The notes below the pieces were generated by a model. That model saw only the letters and a list, made by a program, of their open reading frames with translations. It had not been told where the DNA came from and made no database searches. Source: an uncultured Myxococcales bacterium (lineage in GTDB: Bacteria; Myxococcota_A; UBA9042). Taken from it: a stretch of 64,000 bases of DNA. Positions 17,288-25,986 of this stretch are shown here, one piece after another; position 1 is the first letter of the stretch, and the number at the start of each line of letters is the position of its first letter. The stretch is taken from positions 124,001 to 188,000 of the forward strand of contig CAIMLR010000047.1 of the NCBI GenBank assembly GCA_903842345.1, in the 5' to 3' direction. The position numbers and the translations under genes are program-made.

Positions 17288-18280
17288 TCAAAACCGCAGC
17301 ATCATCCCTACGCCGGCTGTGCCGGGTCCCCCCGTCAAGCTCATGGAGGAGGCGCCAAAGTCGCTGTTCCGACTGCGCCCCTGGGTGTCAAAACGCCGCC
17401 AGTATGAGATGTTGGCAATTGCGGTACCAAGCGCTGCGCCGGTGAGGACGTCGGAGACGTTGTGGCGGCCATCGTCGACCCGCGACCACGCCACGAAGGT
17501 CGCCAAGGCGACGATTGCGGCCTGGATGGGAATGCCCCATGCGCGCGTCGTGTCGGTGGCGTCCTTGCCCCAAACAAAGTGGCCGCCGGTCACGAGCGCC
17601 GCGTACGTGGCGAGCGCGAAGCTCGTGGATGCATGGCCGCTGGGAAAGCTGCGGCGGCCATCGGCCCAGATCTTCTCGACTTTGCTTGGGTCATCGCTGA
17701 GCGGACCTTCGGTGAAGCCCGTGCAGTCGATGTCCGCGTGATCCGCACGGTTGCAGTAGTAGCGCCGCGCCCGGTCCTGGAAATCCGGCCGCAGCCGGCC
17801 AAACGAGAACTTCAACACTTCCGTCGCCATGAGCGTCACGGACATCGCCTCGCCAAAGCCAACGAGCGTATCGTGCAGGTGCCGCGCGTCGCGGTTGCCC
17901 GGCAGGCCCTCCTGCAGCGCCAGCCAGCCTGCCACGACCGGAATCGCCAAGCCCACCCAGAGTGCCGGCACCGTCTCCTGCTTGTCCTCGACCAGGTATT
18001 TCTTGCCGATGCGGTCGCTCAACGTGGGGTCGAGGATGCTCGCCGGGTGCAGCGGGTCAAAGCGCGGACCAATGCCGGCTGAATCCAGCGGCGTCGCGAG
18101 GTGCAGGCCGCCAAATACGCCGAGCGATCCGGCGATGATGCCATAATCGACAAGATCGCTTGTGTGCCACCAACCAGTCTGCGGCTGCTGCTGCGGATCC
18201 GCGGACGCGGGCAGGGCCAGCACGCTGGCGAACAGGCAAAGAAGCGCCGCATTCCAAAGCTTTGGCAGTGCAAGGCGCAT
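17288..18280 (-). CDS. PAP2-family phosphatase, exported
   Basis: A 330-residue protein with a signal peptide (ALLCLFASVLALPASA) and the three-part acid phosphatase/PAP2 signature: KFSFGRLRP near 158-166, FPSGHAS near 217-223 and SRVDDGRHNVSDVLTG near 262-277. The family removes phosphate from lipid phosphates (phosphatidic acid, undecaprenyl pyrophosphate) or soluble phosphoesters, and the exported position favours envelope lipids. Cysteines YYCNRADHADIDC may form a disulfide. The ATG lies three bases after the metG stop, so translation is probably coupled to metG. Confidence 0.88.
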   Translation of the reverse strand: MRLALPKLWNAALLCLFASVLALPASADPQQQPQTGWWHTSDLVDYGIIAGSLGVFGGLHLATPLDSAGIGPRFDPLHPASILDPTLSDRIGKKYLVEDKQETVPALWVGLAIPVVAGWLALQEGLPGNRDARHLHDTLVGFGEAMSVTLMATEVLKFSFGRLRPDFQDRARRYYCNRADHADIDCTGFTEGPLSDDPSKVEKIWADGRRSFPSGHASTSFALATYAALVTGGHFVWGKDATDTTRAWGIPIQAAIVALATFVAWSRVDDGRHNVSDVLTGAALGTAIANISYWRRFDTQGRSRNSDFGASSMSLTGGPGTAGVGMMLRF

Positions 18281-18283
18281 CTG

Positions 18284-20296
18284 TTACTTCACAAGCACGC
18301 CATTGGGCACATCGCGGGCCGGGTGCAGCGGCACGCGCTTGCCCTCGGCGTCCTCTGCGACAAGCAGCATCCCCCGGCTCTCCATGCCCATCATCAAACG
18401 CGGCGGCAGGTTGGCAATCACCAGCACCTGCTTGCCGATGAGATCCGCCGGCGCGACGGTCTCCGCGATCCCCGACAGGATCTGCCGCGGCTGGTCCTCG
18501 TTCAGGTCGATCGTCAGGCGCAGCAGCTTCTTTGACTTGGGTACCGGCTCGGCCGTCAGCACGATGCCCACCCGCAGTTGGCTGCGCGAAAACGTGTCGA
18601 TGTCGACGAGATCGCTCGGCTCCTTCTCCGTGCGGAATTCGCCCGTGCGGAAATCCTGCAGCCCGCGGCCTGAGGTCGCCTGGGAAGCGCCCGCATGGGG
18701 CAGGGTCTCATCGATTGTCGTCATCGCTGGCTTCCATTCGTGCTTGGGAAAGAGGGGCGCGCCTTCAAGCAGCTGCGCACCGGGGTGCAAGATGCCGTCT
18801 TCCGCGCGCATCCGGCGCAGCATCTCCGCGCTCGCTGCCGGGATCACCGGCGCCAACAGCCGCGCGGCGACCACGATGCCTTGCAGCACATGGAAGATCG
18901 TCGTCGCTGCGGCCTCGCGGTCGGTCAGTACCTGCTTGAACGGCGCGTCGGCAGTGAGCACGCCGTTCAGTTTCTGCGTGAGCGCCATCGTGTCAGCCAG
19001 CGTCCGATTCAGGCGCGCCTGACCTGCCGTCACCGCCACGGGCTCAAAATCATCCTTCACGGAGCCAAGTTGCAGCTGTTCCGCGTAGGCCAAGGCGTCG
19101 GCAAGCACGTAGGACGGCGCGCGCGTGGCCTCCGGGATCCTGCCGTCAAACGACCGCGTGCACATCCCGATGACGCGCTGCAGCAGGTTTCCGAGATCAT
19201 TGGCCAAATCCGCATTGTTGCGGCGCACAACCGCCTCTTCCGAGAAGTTGGCGTCCTGACCGACCGCCATCTCCCGCAGGAAGAAGTAACGCATCACATC
19301 CGCGCCATATTTGTCGCGCAGCTCAAGCGGATTCACCACATTGCCGATCGACTTGGACATCTTCGCGTCGTCCATCAGCCACCAGCCGGTCGTCACAAGC
19401 CGCCGCGGCACGGGCAGGCCGAGCGCCATGAGCATCGTCGGCCAATACACCGCGTGCGTCGTGAGGATGTCCTTGCCCAAGCAGTGCGTCACATGCGGCC
19501 ACCACGTCTGGAACAGCGGGTGCCCCAGCAGGTGCGGCGTCAGGTCGTGTTCGTCCGCCGTGGGCGCCGGCAGGTCCGGGGCCAGCGCGGTGACGTAGTT
19601 CAGCAGTGCGTCAAACCAGACGTAGGCGACAAAATCGCGGTCGAACGGCAGCTCGATACCCCACGAGAGTCGCGCCTTTGGCCGGGAAATGCACAGGTCC
19701 TGCAGCGGTTCGCGCAGAAATCCAAGGACCTCGTTGGCGCGGTTGGCCGGGACGATCGCCATCTCGCCCGTCTGCACGGCGGCGATCAGGCGGTCCTGGA
19801 AGCGGCTCATCAGGAAGAACCAGTTCCGCTCCTGCAGACGCGTCACGGGACGGCCGCAGTCCGGGCACTTGCCTTCTACGATCTCTTTTTCCGTCCAAAA
19901 GCGCTCGTCCGGCACGCAGTACCAGCCTTCAAACGTCCGGTCCTCGATCAGCCCCTGGTCGTACAACTGCCACAGCGCGCGCTGGACGACGTTGACGTGC
20001 GCCGGCTCCGTCGTCCGGATGAAGCGATCAGGCTCGCACTCCAGCGTCGGCCACAGGTCCTTGAACGCGGAGAACAGCTCGTCGACGTGCTGCTGCGGCG
20101 TCACGCCGCGCTTGTCCGCAGCTTGCTGGACTTTCTGCCCGTGCTCGTCGGTGCCGGTGAGGAAATACGTCTCCCCGCCGTTCAGCCGCGTGTAGCGCGC
20201 GAGCGCATCGGCCAGGATCGTGCAGTACGCGTGACCGATGTGCGGCTTGTCGTTGACGTAGTAGATGGGCGTTGTGACGTAGAGGCGGTTGGTCAT
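18284..20296 (-). CDS. metG: Methionyl-tRNA synthetase
   Basis: A 670-residue cytoplasmic class I synthetase charging tRNA-Met. ATG 20296 gives the family start MTNRLYVTTPIYYVNDKPH; the 37 codons before it in the track are not part of the protein. HIGH is at 19-22, one zinc-knuckle pair CPDC lies in the connective domain, and KMSKSIGN is near 312-319. The C-terminus carries an EMAP-II-like tRNA-binding OB domain (RVGIVLTAEPVPKSKKLLRL, then LPPRLMMGMESRGMLL), which also gives dimer formation in related enzymes. It is divergent from glgB across 85 bp. Confidence 0.96.
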   Translation of the reverse strand: MTNRLYVTTPIYYVNDKPHIGHAYCTILADALARYTRLNGGETYFLTGTDEHGQKVQQAADKRGVTPQQHVDELFSAFKDLWPTLECEPDRFIRTTEPAHVNVVQRALWQLYDQGLIEDRTFEGWYCVPDERFWTEKEIVEGKCPDCGRPVTRLQERNWFFLMSRFQDRLIAAVQTGEMAIVPANRANEVLGFLREPLQDLCISRPKARLSWGIELPFDRDFVAYVWFDALLNYVTALAPDLPAPTADEHDLTPHLLGHPLFQTWWPHVTHCLGKDILTTHAVYWPTMLMALGLPVPRRLVTTGWWLMDDAKMSKSIGNVVNPLELRDKYGADVMRYFFLREMAVGQDANFSEEAVVRRNNADLANDLGNLLQRVIGMCTRSFDGRIPEATRAPSYVLADALAYAEQLQLGSVKDDFEPVAVTAGQARLNRTLADTMALTQKLNGVLTADAPFKQVLTDREAAATTIFHVLQGIVVAARLLAPVIPAASAEMLRRMRAEDGILHPGAQLLEGAPLFPKHEWKPAMTTIDETLPHAGASQATSGRGLQDFRTGEFRTEKEPSDLVDIDTFSRSQLRVGIVLTAEPVPKSKKLLRLTIDLNEDQPRQILSGIAETVAPADLIGKQVLVIANLPPRLMMGMESRGMLLVAEDAEGKRVPLHPARDVPNGVLVK

Positions 20297-20381
20297 GACG
20301 CGGCAGGATAGCCCGGCGCCGCGGCAAAGCCAACGGTCGCCCCTACACAGGACGCGGCACACCTGCCACACTCGGGCTCCC

Positions 20382-22247
20382 ATGCTGCCGAAAAACACCC
20401 GCGCCATCCTTGAAAGATTCCTCGTTGGCCAAGGTCACGACGCGTGGCAAGTGCTGGGCGCGCACGAGGACCGCGAAAAGGGCGTGGACGGTTGGCGCTT
20501 CCTGCTGTGGGCGCCGAACGCGCGCGACGTGGCGGTCATCGGCGATTTTACCGGCTGGAGCCGCCTGGCCATGCACCGGTGGTCGGCGTTCTGGCACGTC
20601 TTTGTCGCCAAGGCTCAGGCGGGGCAGCGCTACAAATTTCAGGTGACCGGCGCCGAAGGGACAATGGCCGATCGCGCCGATCCCTTCGCGGCTTTTGCCG
20701 AGCTGCGGCCGCACACGGCGTCCGTGCTGTGCCGCCGCGCCGAGCACGCCTGGCAGGATGATGCGTGGCTGCGCGATCGCCCGCAGAAACAGTCGCGGCA
20801 GGCGCCCATCGCCATCTACGAGCTGCACGTCGGCTCCTGGCGGCGGCATCCGGACGGCCGGCAGTACACGTGGCCCGAGCTGACGGCGCCGCTCCTCGCG
20901 CACTTGCAGTCGCTGGAATTCACCCACGTGCAGTTGATGCCGATCTACGAGCACCCCTACGATCCGTCCTGGGGCTATCAGGTGACCGGCTATTTTGCCC
21001 CGACGTCGCGCTGGGGAACGCCCGATGAGCTGCGGGCGTTCATTGACGCGCTTCACGCGGCCGGGATTGGCGTCCTGCTGGATTGGGTGCCTGCGCACTT
21101 TCCCAAGGACGGCCATGGCTTGGGGCGCTTTGACGGCACGCCGCTGTTCGAGCATCCCGATCCGCGCCGCGGCGAGCATCCCGATTGGGGCACCTGGGTC
21201 TTTGATTTCGGCCGTCCTGAGGTCGTCTCCTTCCTGTTGGCGGCCGCGCACTACTGGCTGGAGTCTTTTCACATCGATGGGTTCCGCGTGGATGCCGTGG
21301 CGTCGATGCTCTACCTCGACTACTCGCGGTCCGCGGGCGAATGGGCGCCGAACCAATACGGCGGCAACTGGAATCTGGAGGCGCTGGAGCTGCTCAAGCG
21401 CTTCAACTACCTCGTCCACACGAGCCATCCGGGCACGATCACGGTGGCGGAGGAATCCACGGCGTTTCCGCAGGTCACGGGCGATCTCCATCACGGCGGA
21501 ATCGGCTTTGATTTCAAGTGGAATATGGGCTGGATGCACGACACGTTGCGCTACTTTGCGACGGATCCGCTGTTTCGCGCGCACCACCACGACACGATTT
21601 GCTTTGCCACGAGCTACGCGTTCACAGAAGCGTTCGTGCTGCCGCTGTCCCACGACGAGGTCGTGCACCTGAAGGGCAGCCTCTGGCGCAAGATGGCGGT
21701 GAGCGCCGACCAGAAGCTGGCGCAGTTGCGGCAATTGTACGGCTACCAGTGGACGCATCCGGGCAAGAAGCTGCTCTTCATGGGCGGCGAACTGGCGCAG
21801 GAGACCGAGTGGAACGCCGATGCCGAATTGCAATGGGGGCTCGCCGTCGACCCGCACCGCGGCCAACTGCACCGTTGGCTGCAAACCCTGAATCACCTGT
21901 ACCGCTCGTTGCCGGCGCTCCATGCCGGCGATTGCCAGCCGGACGGTTTTCAATGGGTCGAGGGTGCGGATGCGAGCGCGTCGGTGCTCGTGACGCAGCG
22001 CCACGGTAATGGCCAGTCCGTCGTTGTGGTGCTGCATTTCACGCCGGTGCGGCGCAAGGACTACTGGCTGCCGTTGCCCGCCGATGGCAAGTGGCGTTGG
22101 CTGCTCCACAGCGATTTGCAGGTGTTTGGCGGCTCGCTGGCCAAGCTGCCGCCGCCGTTGACCGCCCGGACGGGTGAGTTGGCGCGGCCGATCGCCCATG
22201 TGGACCTGCCGCCGTTCGCGGTCCTCGTGCTGGAGCGTGAGCCATGA
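20382..22247 (+). CDS. glgB: 1,4-alpha-glucan branching enzyme
   Basis: A 621-residue GH13 enzyme that makes alpha-1,6 branches in glycogen. ATG 20382 gives the family start. The order is a CBM48 domain (WRFLLWAPNARDVAVIGDFT near 33-52), then the barrel with DWVPAHFPKD, DGFRVDAVASMLYLDYSR (nucleophile Asp), EEST (acid Glu) and LPLSHDEVVH, and a C-terminal beta domain. Compared with the 728-residue E. coli enzyme, the extra N-terminal N1 domain is missing, so it is the short form. It overlaps the following debranching-type gene by four bases, an operon for glycogen turnover. Confidence 0.95.
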   Translation: MLPKNTRAILERFLVGQGHDAWQVLGAHEDREKGVDGWRFLLWAPNARDVAVIGDFTGWSRLAMHRWSAFWHVFVAKAQAGQRYKFQVTGAEGTMADRADPFAAFAELRPHTASVLCRRAEHAWQDDAWLRDRPQKQSRQAPIAIYELHVGSWRRHPDGRQYTWPELTAPLLAHLQSLEFTHVQLMPIYEHPYDPSWGYQVTGYFAPTSRWGTPDELRAFIDALHAAGIGVLLDWVPAHFPKDGHGLGRFDGTPLFEHPDPRRGEHPDWGTWVFDFGRPEVVSFLLAAAHYWLESFHIDGFRVDAVASMLYLDYSRSAGEWAPNQYGGNWNLEALELLKRFNYLVHTSHPGTITVAEESTAFPQVTGDLHHGGIGFDFKWNMGWMHDTLRYFATDPLFRAHHHDTICFATSYAFTEAFVLPLSHDEVVHLKGSLWRKMAVSADQKLAQLRQLYGYQWTHPGKKLLFMGGELAQETEWNADAELQWGLAVDPHRGQLHRWLQTLNHLYRSLPALHAGDCQPDGFQWVEGADASASVLVTQRHGNGQSVVVVLHFTPVRRKDYWLPLPADGKWRWLLHSDLQVFGGSLAKLPPPLTARTGELARPIAHVDLPPFAVLVLEREP

Positions 22248-24202
22248 GCGCGCGTCACGGCCACGGGCACCCGCGCGGACACGGGCCAGCGCTGGGTTGG
22301 GCGCCCAAGGAGCACACGTTTCGCGTGCTCGCGCCCTTGGCGGATCACGCGTGGCTCGTCCAGCGCCGGCATCCTGACGACGCCGAAAGCGAACAGATCA
22401 AGGAGATGACCGCGATGACCCACCCGCACGGGCTGGGTTTTGAGGTGCATGAAGCGCACCCGCTGCGCTACTACCGCTATCGCATCGGCCAGAACGGCGA
22501 GCAGTTTGACATCGCGGACCCGCGCAGTATCGCCGTGGCGCGGCAATTCGCGCCGGGGCATCCGACCTGGTCGGTGGCGCAGACCAGCTCCTTCCTGTGG
22601 CAAGGCGACGTGCGGCCGGCGATTGCCGTGCACGAGGCGATCATCCTGGAAGTGCACGTGCGCGACTTCACTGTGCATTCGTCGAGCGGCGTGCGCCACC
22701 CCGGGACGTATCTGGGGCTGGCGGAGTCGGCGCCGGGTGCACAGGGCGGGCTGAATGCGCTGCGCGACCTGGGCGTGGATTGCGTTGAGTTGCTACCCGT
22801 GACGGCTTTTCCGCTGCTGGAGCCGCCGCCTCCTGACGGCGGCTACGTCAATCCAACCGGCAAGAATCACTGGGGCTACATGCCCAGCTTCTTCCTGGCC
22901 CCGTCGGAGCGCTATAGCCTGCGCGGCGCCCAACCGGAGCCAAACGCGTGGATCGGCGTGGACGCGGACGGCACCTTCCACGATCCCGGTGACGAACTGC
23001 GCGAGATGGTCCGCCTGTTGCACCGGGATGGGATCGCGGTCGTGCTCGACCTCGTCTTCAACCACGTGTCGATTCACGACGAGAATCCGCTGCTCAAGCT
23101 CGATCCCGGGAGCTGGTTCTGGCGCGAGAACGGCAATTTGCGCTCGCACTCGGGTTGCGGCAACGACCTGGACACGCGCGACCCGGCGATGGCGGCGCTG
23201 GTCCTCGACGCCGCAGTGCACTGGATGCGCGCGTATCACGTGGATGGCCTGCGCCTCGATCTGGCGGCGATTCTGGACGACGGGACGCTGCAGGCGCTGC
23301 GGGATGCGACGCGCGCCGAGTACCCGCGGTCGATCCTGATCAGCGAGCCGTGGAGCATGGCGGGCTATCGACCGGCGGATCTGGCGCGGATGGGGCACAC
23401 GGTGTGGAACGACCGGTTCCGCAACGGCATCAAGGGGCAAAATCCGCAATCCAATCGTGGTTTTATCTTTGGCGAGGGGCAGGGCGGCGCCAACCGGCAC
23501 GACATCGGCGCGCTGCTGGCTGGTTGGCCACGGAGCCTGGGCGGGCTGTTTGACGACGCCAGCTTGTCGCTCAATTACTTGGAATCACACGATGATTTGA
23601 CGCTTGGCGATTTTGTCCGGCTGGCGCTTGGCGAAGTGCACGAGGGCCAAAAAGTCCGCCGCGACGCCGTCGCCCACGTCCAAGGTCAAGCGCTGCGGGT
23701 GCACAAGCTCGCCGCGGCCGCGCTGTTGCTGTCCCGCGGTGCGGTGATGCTCGCCCAGGGGCAGGAGTGGGCGCGCGCCAAGGTGCAGTACCATCGCAGT
23801 CAGCCGGGCTACTTGGACAACAACAGCTACAACCGCGACGATGCGACCAACCACCTGGATTGGCGCGAGCGTCGCGTCAACGCCGATCTCGTCGACCACT
23901 ACCGGCGTTTGATCGCGCTGCGCAAGGCGTGGCTGATTCCGGCGCTGCTGGCGGGCGAGCCGATTCGGCTGCTCTGGGGCAGCGCGACGTTTTCCGCCGG
24001 CTACCGCATCGAGACGCCGCGCGGACCGCTTGTTGTGTTGCTGAACGGCATGGCCAGCGAAAGCAGCTGGTTTGATGTTGCCGGCGGGCCCTGGTGGCTG
24101 CTGCTGGGCGCGGACGACGGCCACATTGTGCCGACGAAGACGGGTGTCGCGGTGGAGGTCAAACCGACGTCCGCCGTCGTGCTGTATGCGACGCGTGGGT
24201 AG
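22244..24202 (+). CDS. Pullulanase/isoamylase-type glycogen debranching enzyme
   Basis: A 652-residue GH13 enzyme predicted to hydrolyse alpha-1,6 linkages. An N-terminal CBM48-like domain is followed by the barrel: HWGYMPSFFLAPSERY occupies the place of the type I pullulanase YNWGYDP signature, DLVFNHVS is region I, DGLRLDLAAIL region II with the nucleophile, ISEPWS region III with the acid Glu, and YLESHDDLT region IV. There is no signal peptide, so it acts in the cytoplasm on stored glycogen and not on exported starch. Pairing with glgB by an ATGA overlap supports this. GlgX and maltooligosyltrehalose hydrolase are less likely alternatives. Confidence 0.85.
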   Translation: MSARHGHGHPRGHGPALGWAPKEHTFRVLAPLADHAWLVQRRHPDDAESEQIKEMTAMTHPHGLGFEVHEAHPLRYYRYRIGQNGEQFDIADPRSIAVARQFAPGHPTWSVAQTSSFLWQGDVRPAIAVHEAIILEVHVRDFTVHSSSGVRHPGTYLGLAESAPGAQGGLNALRDLGVDCVELLPVTAFPLLEPPPPDGGYVNPTGKNHWGYMPSFFLAPSERYSLRGAQPEPNAWIGVDADGTFHDPGDELREMVRLLHRDGIAVVLDLVFNHVSIHDENPLLKLDPGSWFWRENGNLRSHSGCGNDLDTRDPAMAALVLDAAVHWMRAYHVDGLRLDLAAILDDGTLQALRDATRAEYPRSILISEPWSMAGYRPADLARMGHTVWNDRFRNGIKGQNPQSNRGFIFGEGQGGANRHDIGALLAGWPRSLGGLFDDASLSLNYLESHDDLTLGDFVRLALGEVHEGQKVRRDAVAHVQGQALRVHKLAAAALLLSRGAVMLAQGQEWARAKVQYHRSQPGYLDNNSYNRDDATNHLDWRERRVNADLVDHYRRLIALRKAWLIPALLAGEPIRLLWGSATFSAGYRIETPRGPLVVLLNGMASESSWFDVAGGPWWLLLGADDGHIVPTKTGVAVEVKPTSAVVLYATRG

Positions 24203-24277
24203 CTCCGCGTTGCATTTCCGGGTCCAGGGCGTGTACAAGTCGACGCATTCATCCACGCACGCGTGGGGGAGGCTAGC

Positions 24278-25858
24278 ATGTTCCCAATGACGCTGTTCCG
24301 GTTCGCCATTCGAATCGGCGCGAAGTTTGCTTCCAGCCAACGGAATTCCATCGCGCTCGCCGCGTTGGCTGCGACGACGGCCTGCACGGGGCCTGCGACG
24401 TTGCGCGAATTCCTCGATACGGACGCGGCCGATTACACGGCGAATTGCCGCAAGACGGCGGGCGAACATGAGCTGGCGGTCAACGACCTGACGTACCTGC
24501 GCCCGCAGCTGCACGCCCGCGTGTGGCCGCTGACGCTGCGCCCGGATAGCGACCGCATGGTGAGCGAGCAGGTGTTTTTTGACACGCTGCGCGAAGGCAA
24601 GCTGAAGTTCGTGCTGCTGCAGGCGCGCGGCGGCATCGGCAAGTCGGAGTTGGCCAAGGCGCTGACCGCGGAGTCGTGCTCGCTGCCGGCTTTCCTCGTC
24701 AATCTGGCGGAAATCTATGGCGCGGACGCAGCGGCGGGCGGCGCCAATCTGCTCGTGGAGGCGATCGCGCGGCAAATGAAAGTCGCCGACGGCGGCCAAC
24801 GCGAGACGATGGAACGGCTGCTGGCGGAAGGTCGCTGGCTGCTGGTTGCGGACGCCCTGGACGAAGTGCCGAATTCGCGGCGTCCGGCGGTGTTGGAAGC
24901 GTTGGCGGACCTGCGCAAGCGGTTCGTGACCGCGCAGGTCGTCGTGCTCGGTCGGCCGTCCGTGTTTGACGAGTACTACGGCATCAAGGGCCTGGACGCC
25001 GTGCTGGAATTGCCGCCGCTGGATTGCGGCCGCGCGCGGTCGAGCCTGACGCGCCAGACGGAATCCAAGGATGAAGCGACGCGGATCAGCAATTTCGCCC
25101 ACGATTGGCACCTCGATCGTCAGGGAATGCTCGATTCCCAGTGCTATTTTCCGTACATGGCGACGTACCGGGATCTCCAGGTCGTCCAGAAGCTGGCCAA
25201 GGACTTCGCCACCGACGAGCGCCTGACCAACATGAGCCAGGTGCACGAGGCGATCCTGTCCGAGCGCCTGCAGAAGGAGCTGATTGAGCTGGAATGGGCG
25301 GGCGACAAGGCGCTGGAAGCCGTGGACCGGCTGGTGGCGACCGATGGCCTGACCGACGGCCAGTGGAACATGGAGTTGACGCTGCCGCGCTGCCTGAAGG
25401 CGATGGGCGGCGACTCGCCGGAGAATCACAACACGTGCGAGCGGCTGTTCCAGTCGGTGCTTTTTGAGCGCATCCAGGGCGCGCGGGTGTGGAAGTTCGC
25501 GCATCAGGCGATCGCCGATCTGTTCGTCGCGCGCTGGCTGGAAGCCCAGCTGGCCAAGACGCCCGGCCGCTGCGACGCCATCGACGCGCCGTCGTCCCTG
25601 CTCGCCGACAAGGATCGCAAGGAAATCGCCACGTATCTGGTCTCCCGGCCCAACGGTTCGCGCTGCCTGAACGCCGTGACGCACGCGCTCTGCGCCGCCA
25701 ACGGCGGGCCGACAGGCTTGGGCCAGCAGCTCAGCCGCGGCTTGCCGATTGGCGTGGCCCGCATTGACGTGACGACGACAGCCAAGGATCAGGAAGCGGC
25801 GCGCGGTGACAAGGCCGATGCGTGCGTGAATCAGGTACTGGGGCAGCTGCGCAAATAG
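24278..25858 (+). CDS. Exported NACHT-like P-loop NTPase, paralog 2
   Basis: A 526-residue protein of unknown function. ATG 24278 lies five bases after GGGGGAGG and is preferred to the track start. A long basic N-region (residues 1-23) and hydrophobic run end in ATTAC, with Cys36 as a possible lipidated residue. The NACHT-like core has Walker A ARGGIGKSE (K122), Walker B WLLVADALDE (192-196) and VVVLGRPSVF near 221-230. Downstream, CYFPYMATYRDLQVVQ and DLFVARWLEAQLAKT correspond closely to the paralog at 753-2495. Cysteines 57, 134, 250, 289, 372, 387, 432, 463, 472 and 516 are the only ones besides Cys36, and each has a partner in the paralog. It starts 75 bp after the debranching gene and 128 bp before an outer-membrane-type gene. 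Confidence 0.7.
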   Translation: MFPMTLFRFAIRIGAKFASSQRNSIALAALAATTACTGPATLREFLDTDAADYTANCRKTAGEHELAVNDLTYLRPQLHARVWPLTLRPDSDRMVSEQVFFDTLREGKLKFVLLQARGGIGKSELAKALTAESCSLPAFLVNLAEIYGADAAAGGANLLVEAIARQMKVADGGQRETMERLLAEGRWLLVADALDEVPNSRRPAVLEALADLRKRFVTAQVVVLGRPSVFDEYYGIKGLDAVLELPPLDCGRARSSLTRQTESKDEATRISNFAHDWHLDRQGMLDSQCYFPYMATYRDLQVVQKLAKDFATDERLTNMSQVHEAILSERLQKELIELEWAGDKALEAVDRLVATDGLTDGQWNMELTLPRCLKAMGGDSPENHNTCERLFQSVLFERIQGARVWKFAHQAIADLFVARWLEAQLAKTPGRCDAIDAPSSLLADKDRKEIATYLVSRPNGSRCLNAVTHALCAANGGPTGLGQQLSRGLPIGVARIDVTTTAKDQEAARGDKADACVNQVLGQLRK

Positions 25859-25986
25859 ACGCTTGGGCTGATGCGCGGCTACAGCTTGCGCGTCACCACC
25901 CCCCGGCGGCGTTGGGCAATTGCGCGAGTCCAGGCGTGCCAGCGGCGATCGCCGCGTCTTTTGACGCGTGCGCGGAGGGATAGACT

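Noticed and set aside
23585-25684. 699-codon minus-strand ORF
   Set aside because: Antisense to the debranching enzyme and the second NACHT-like gene; no recognisable motifs.
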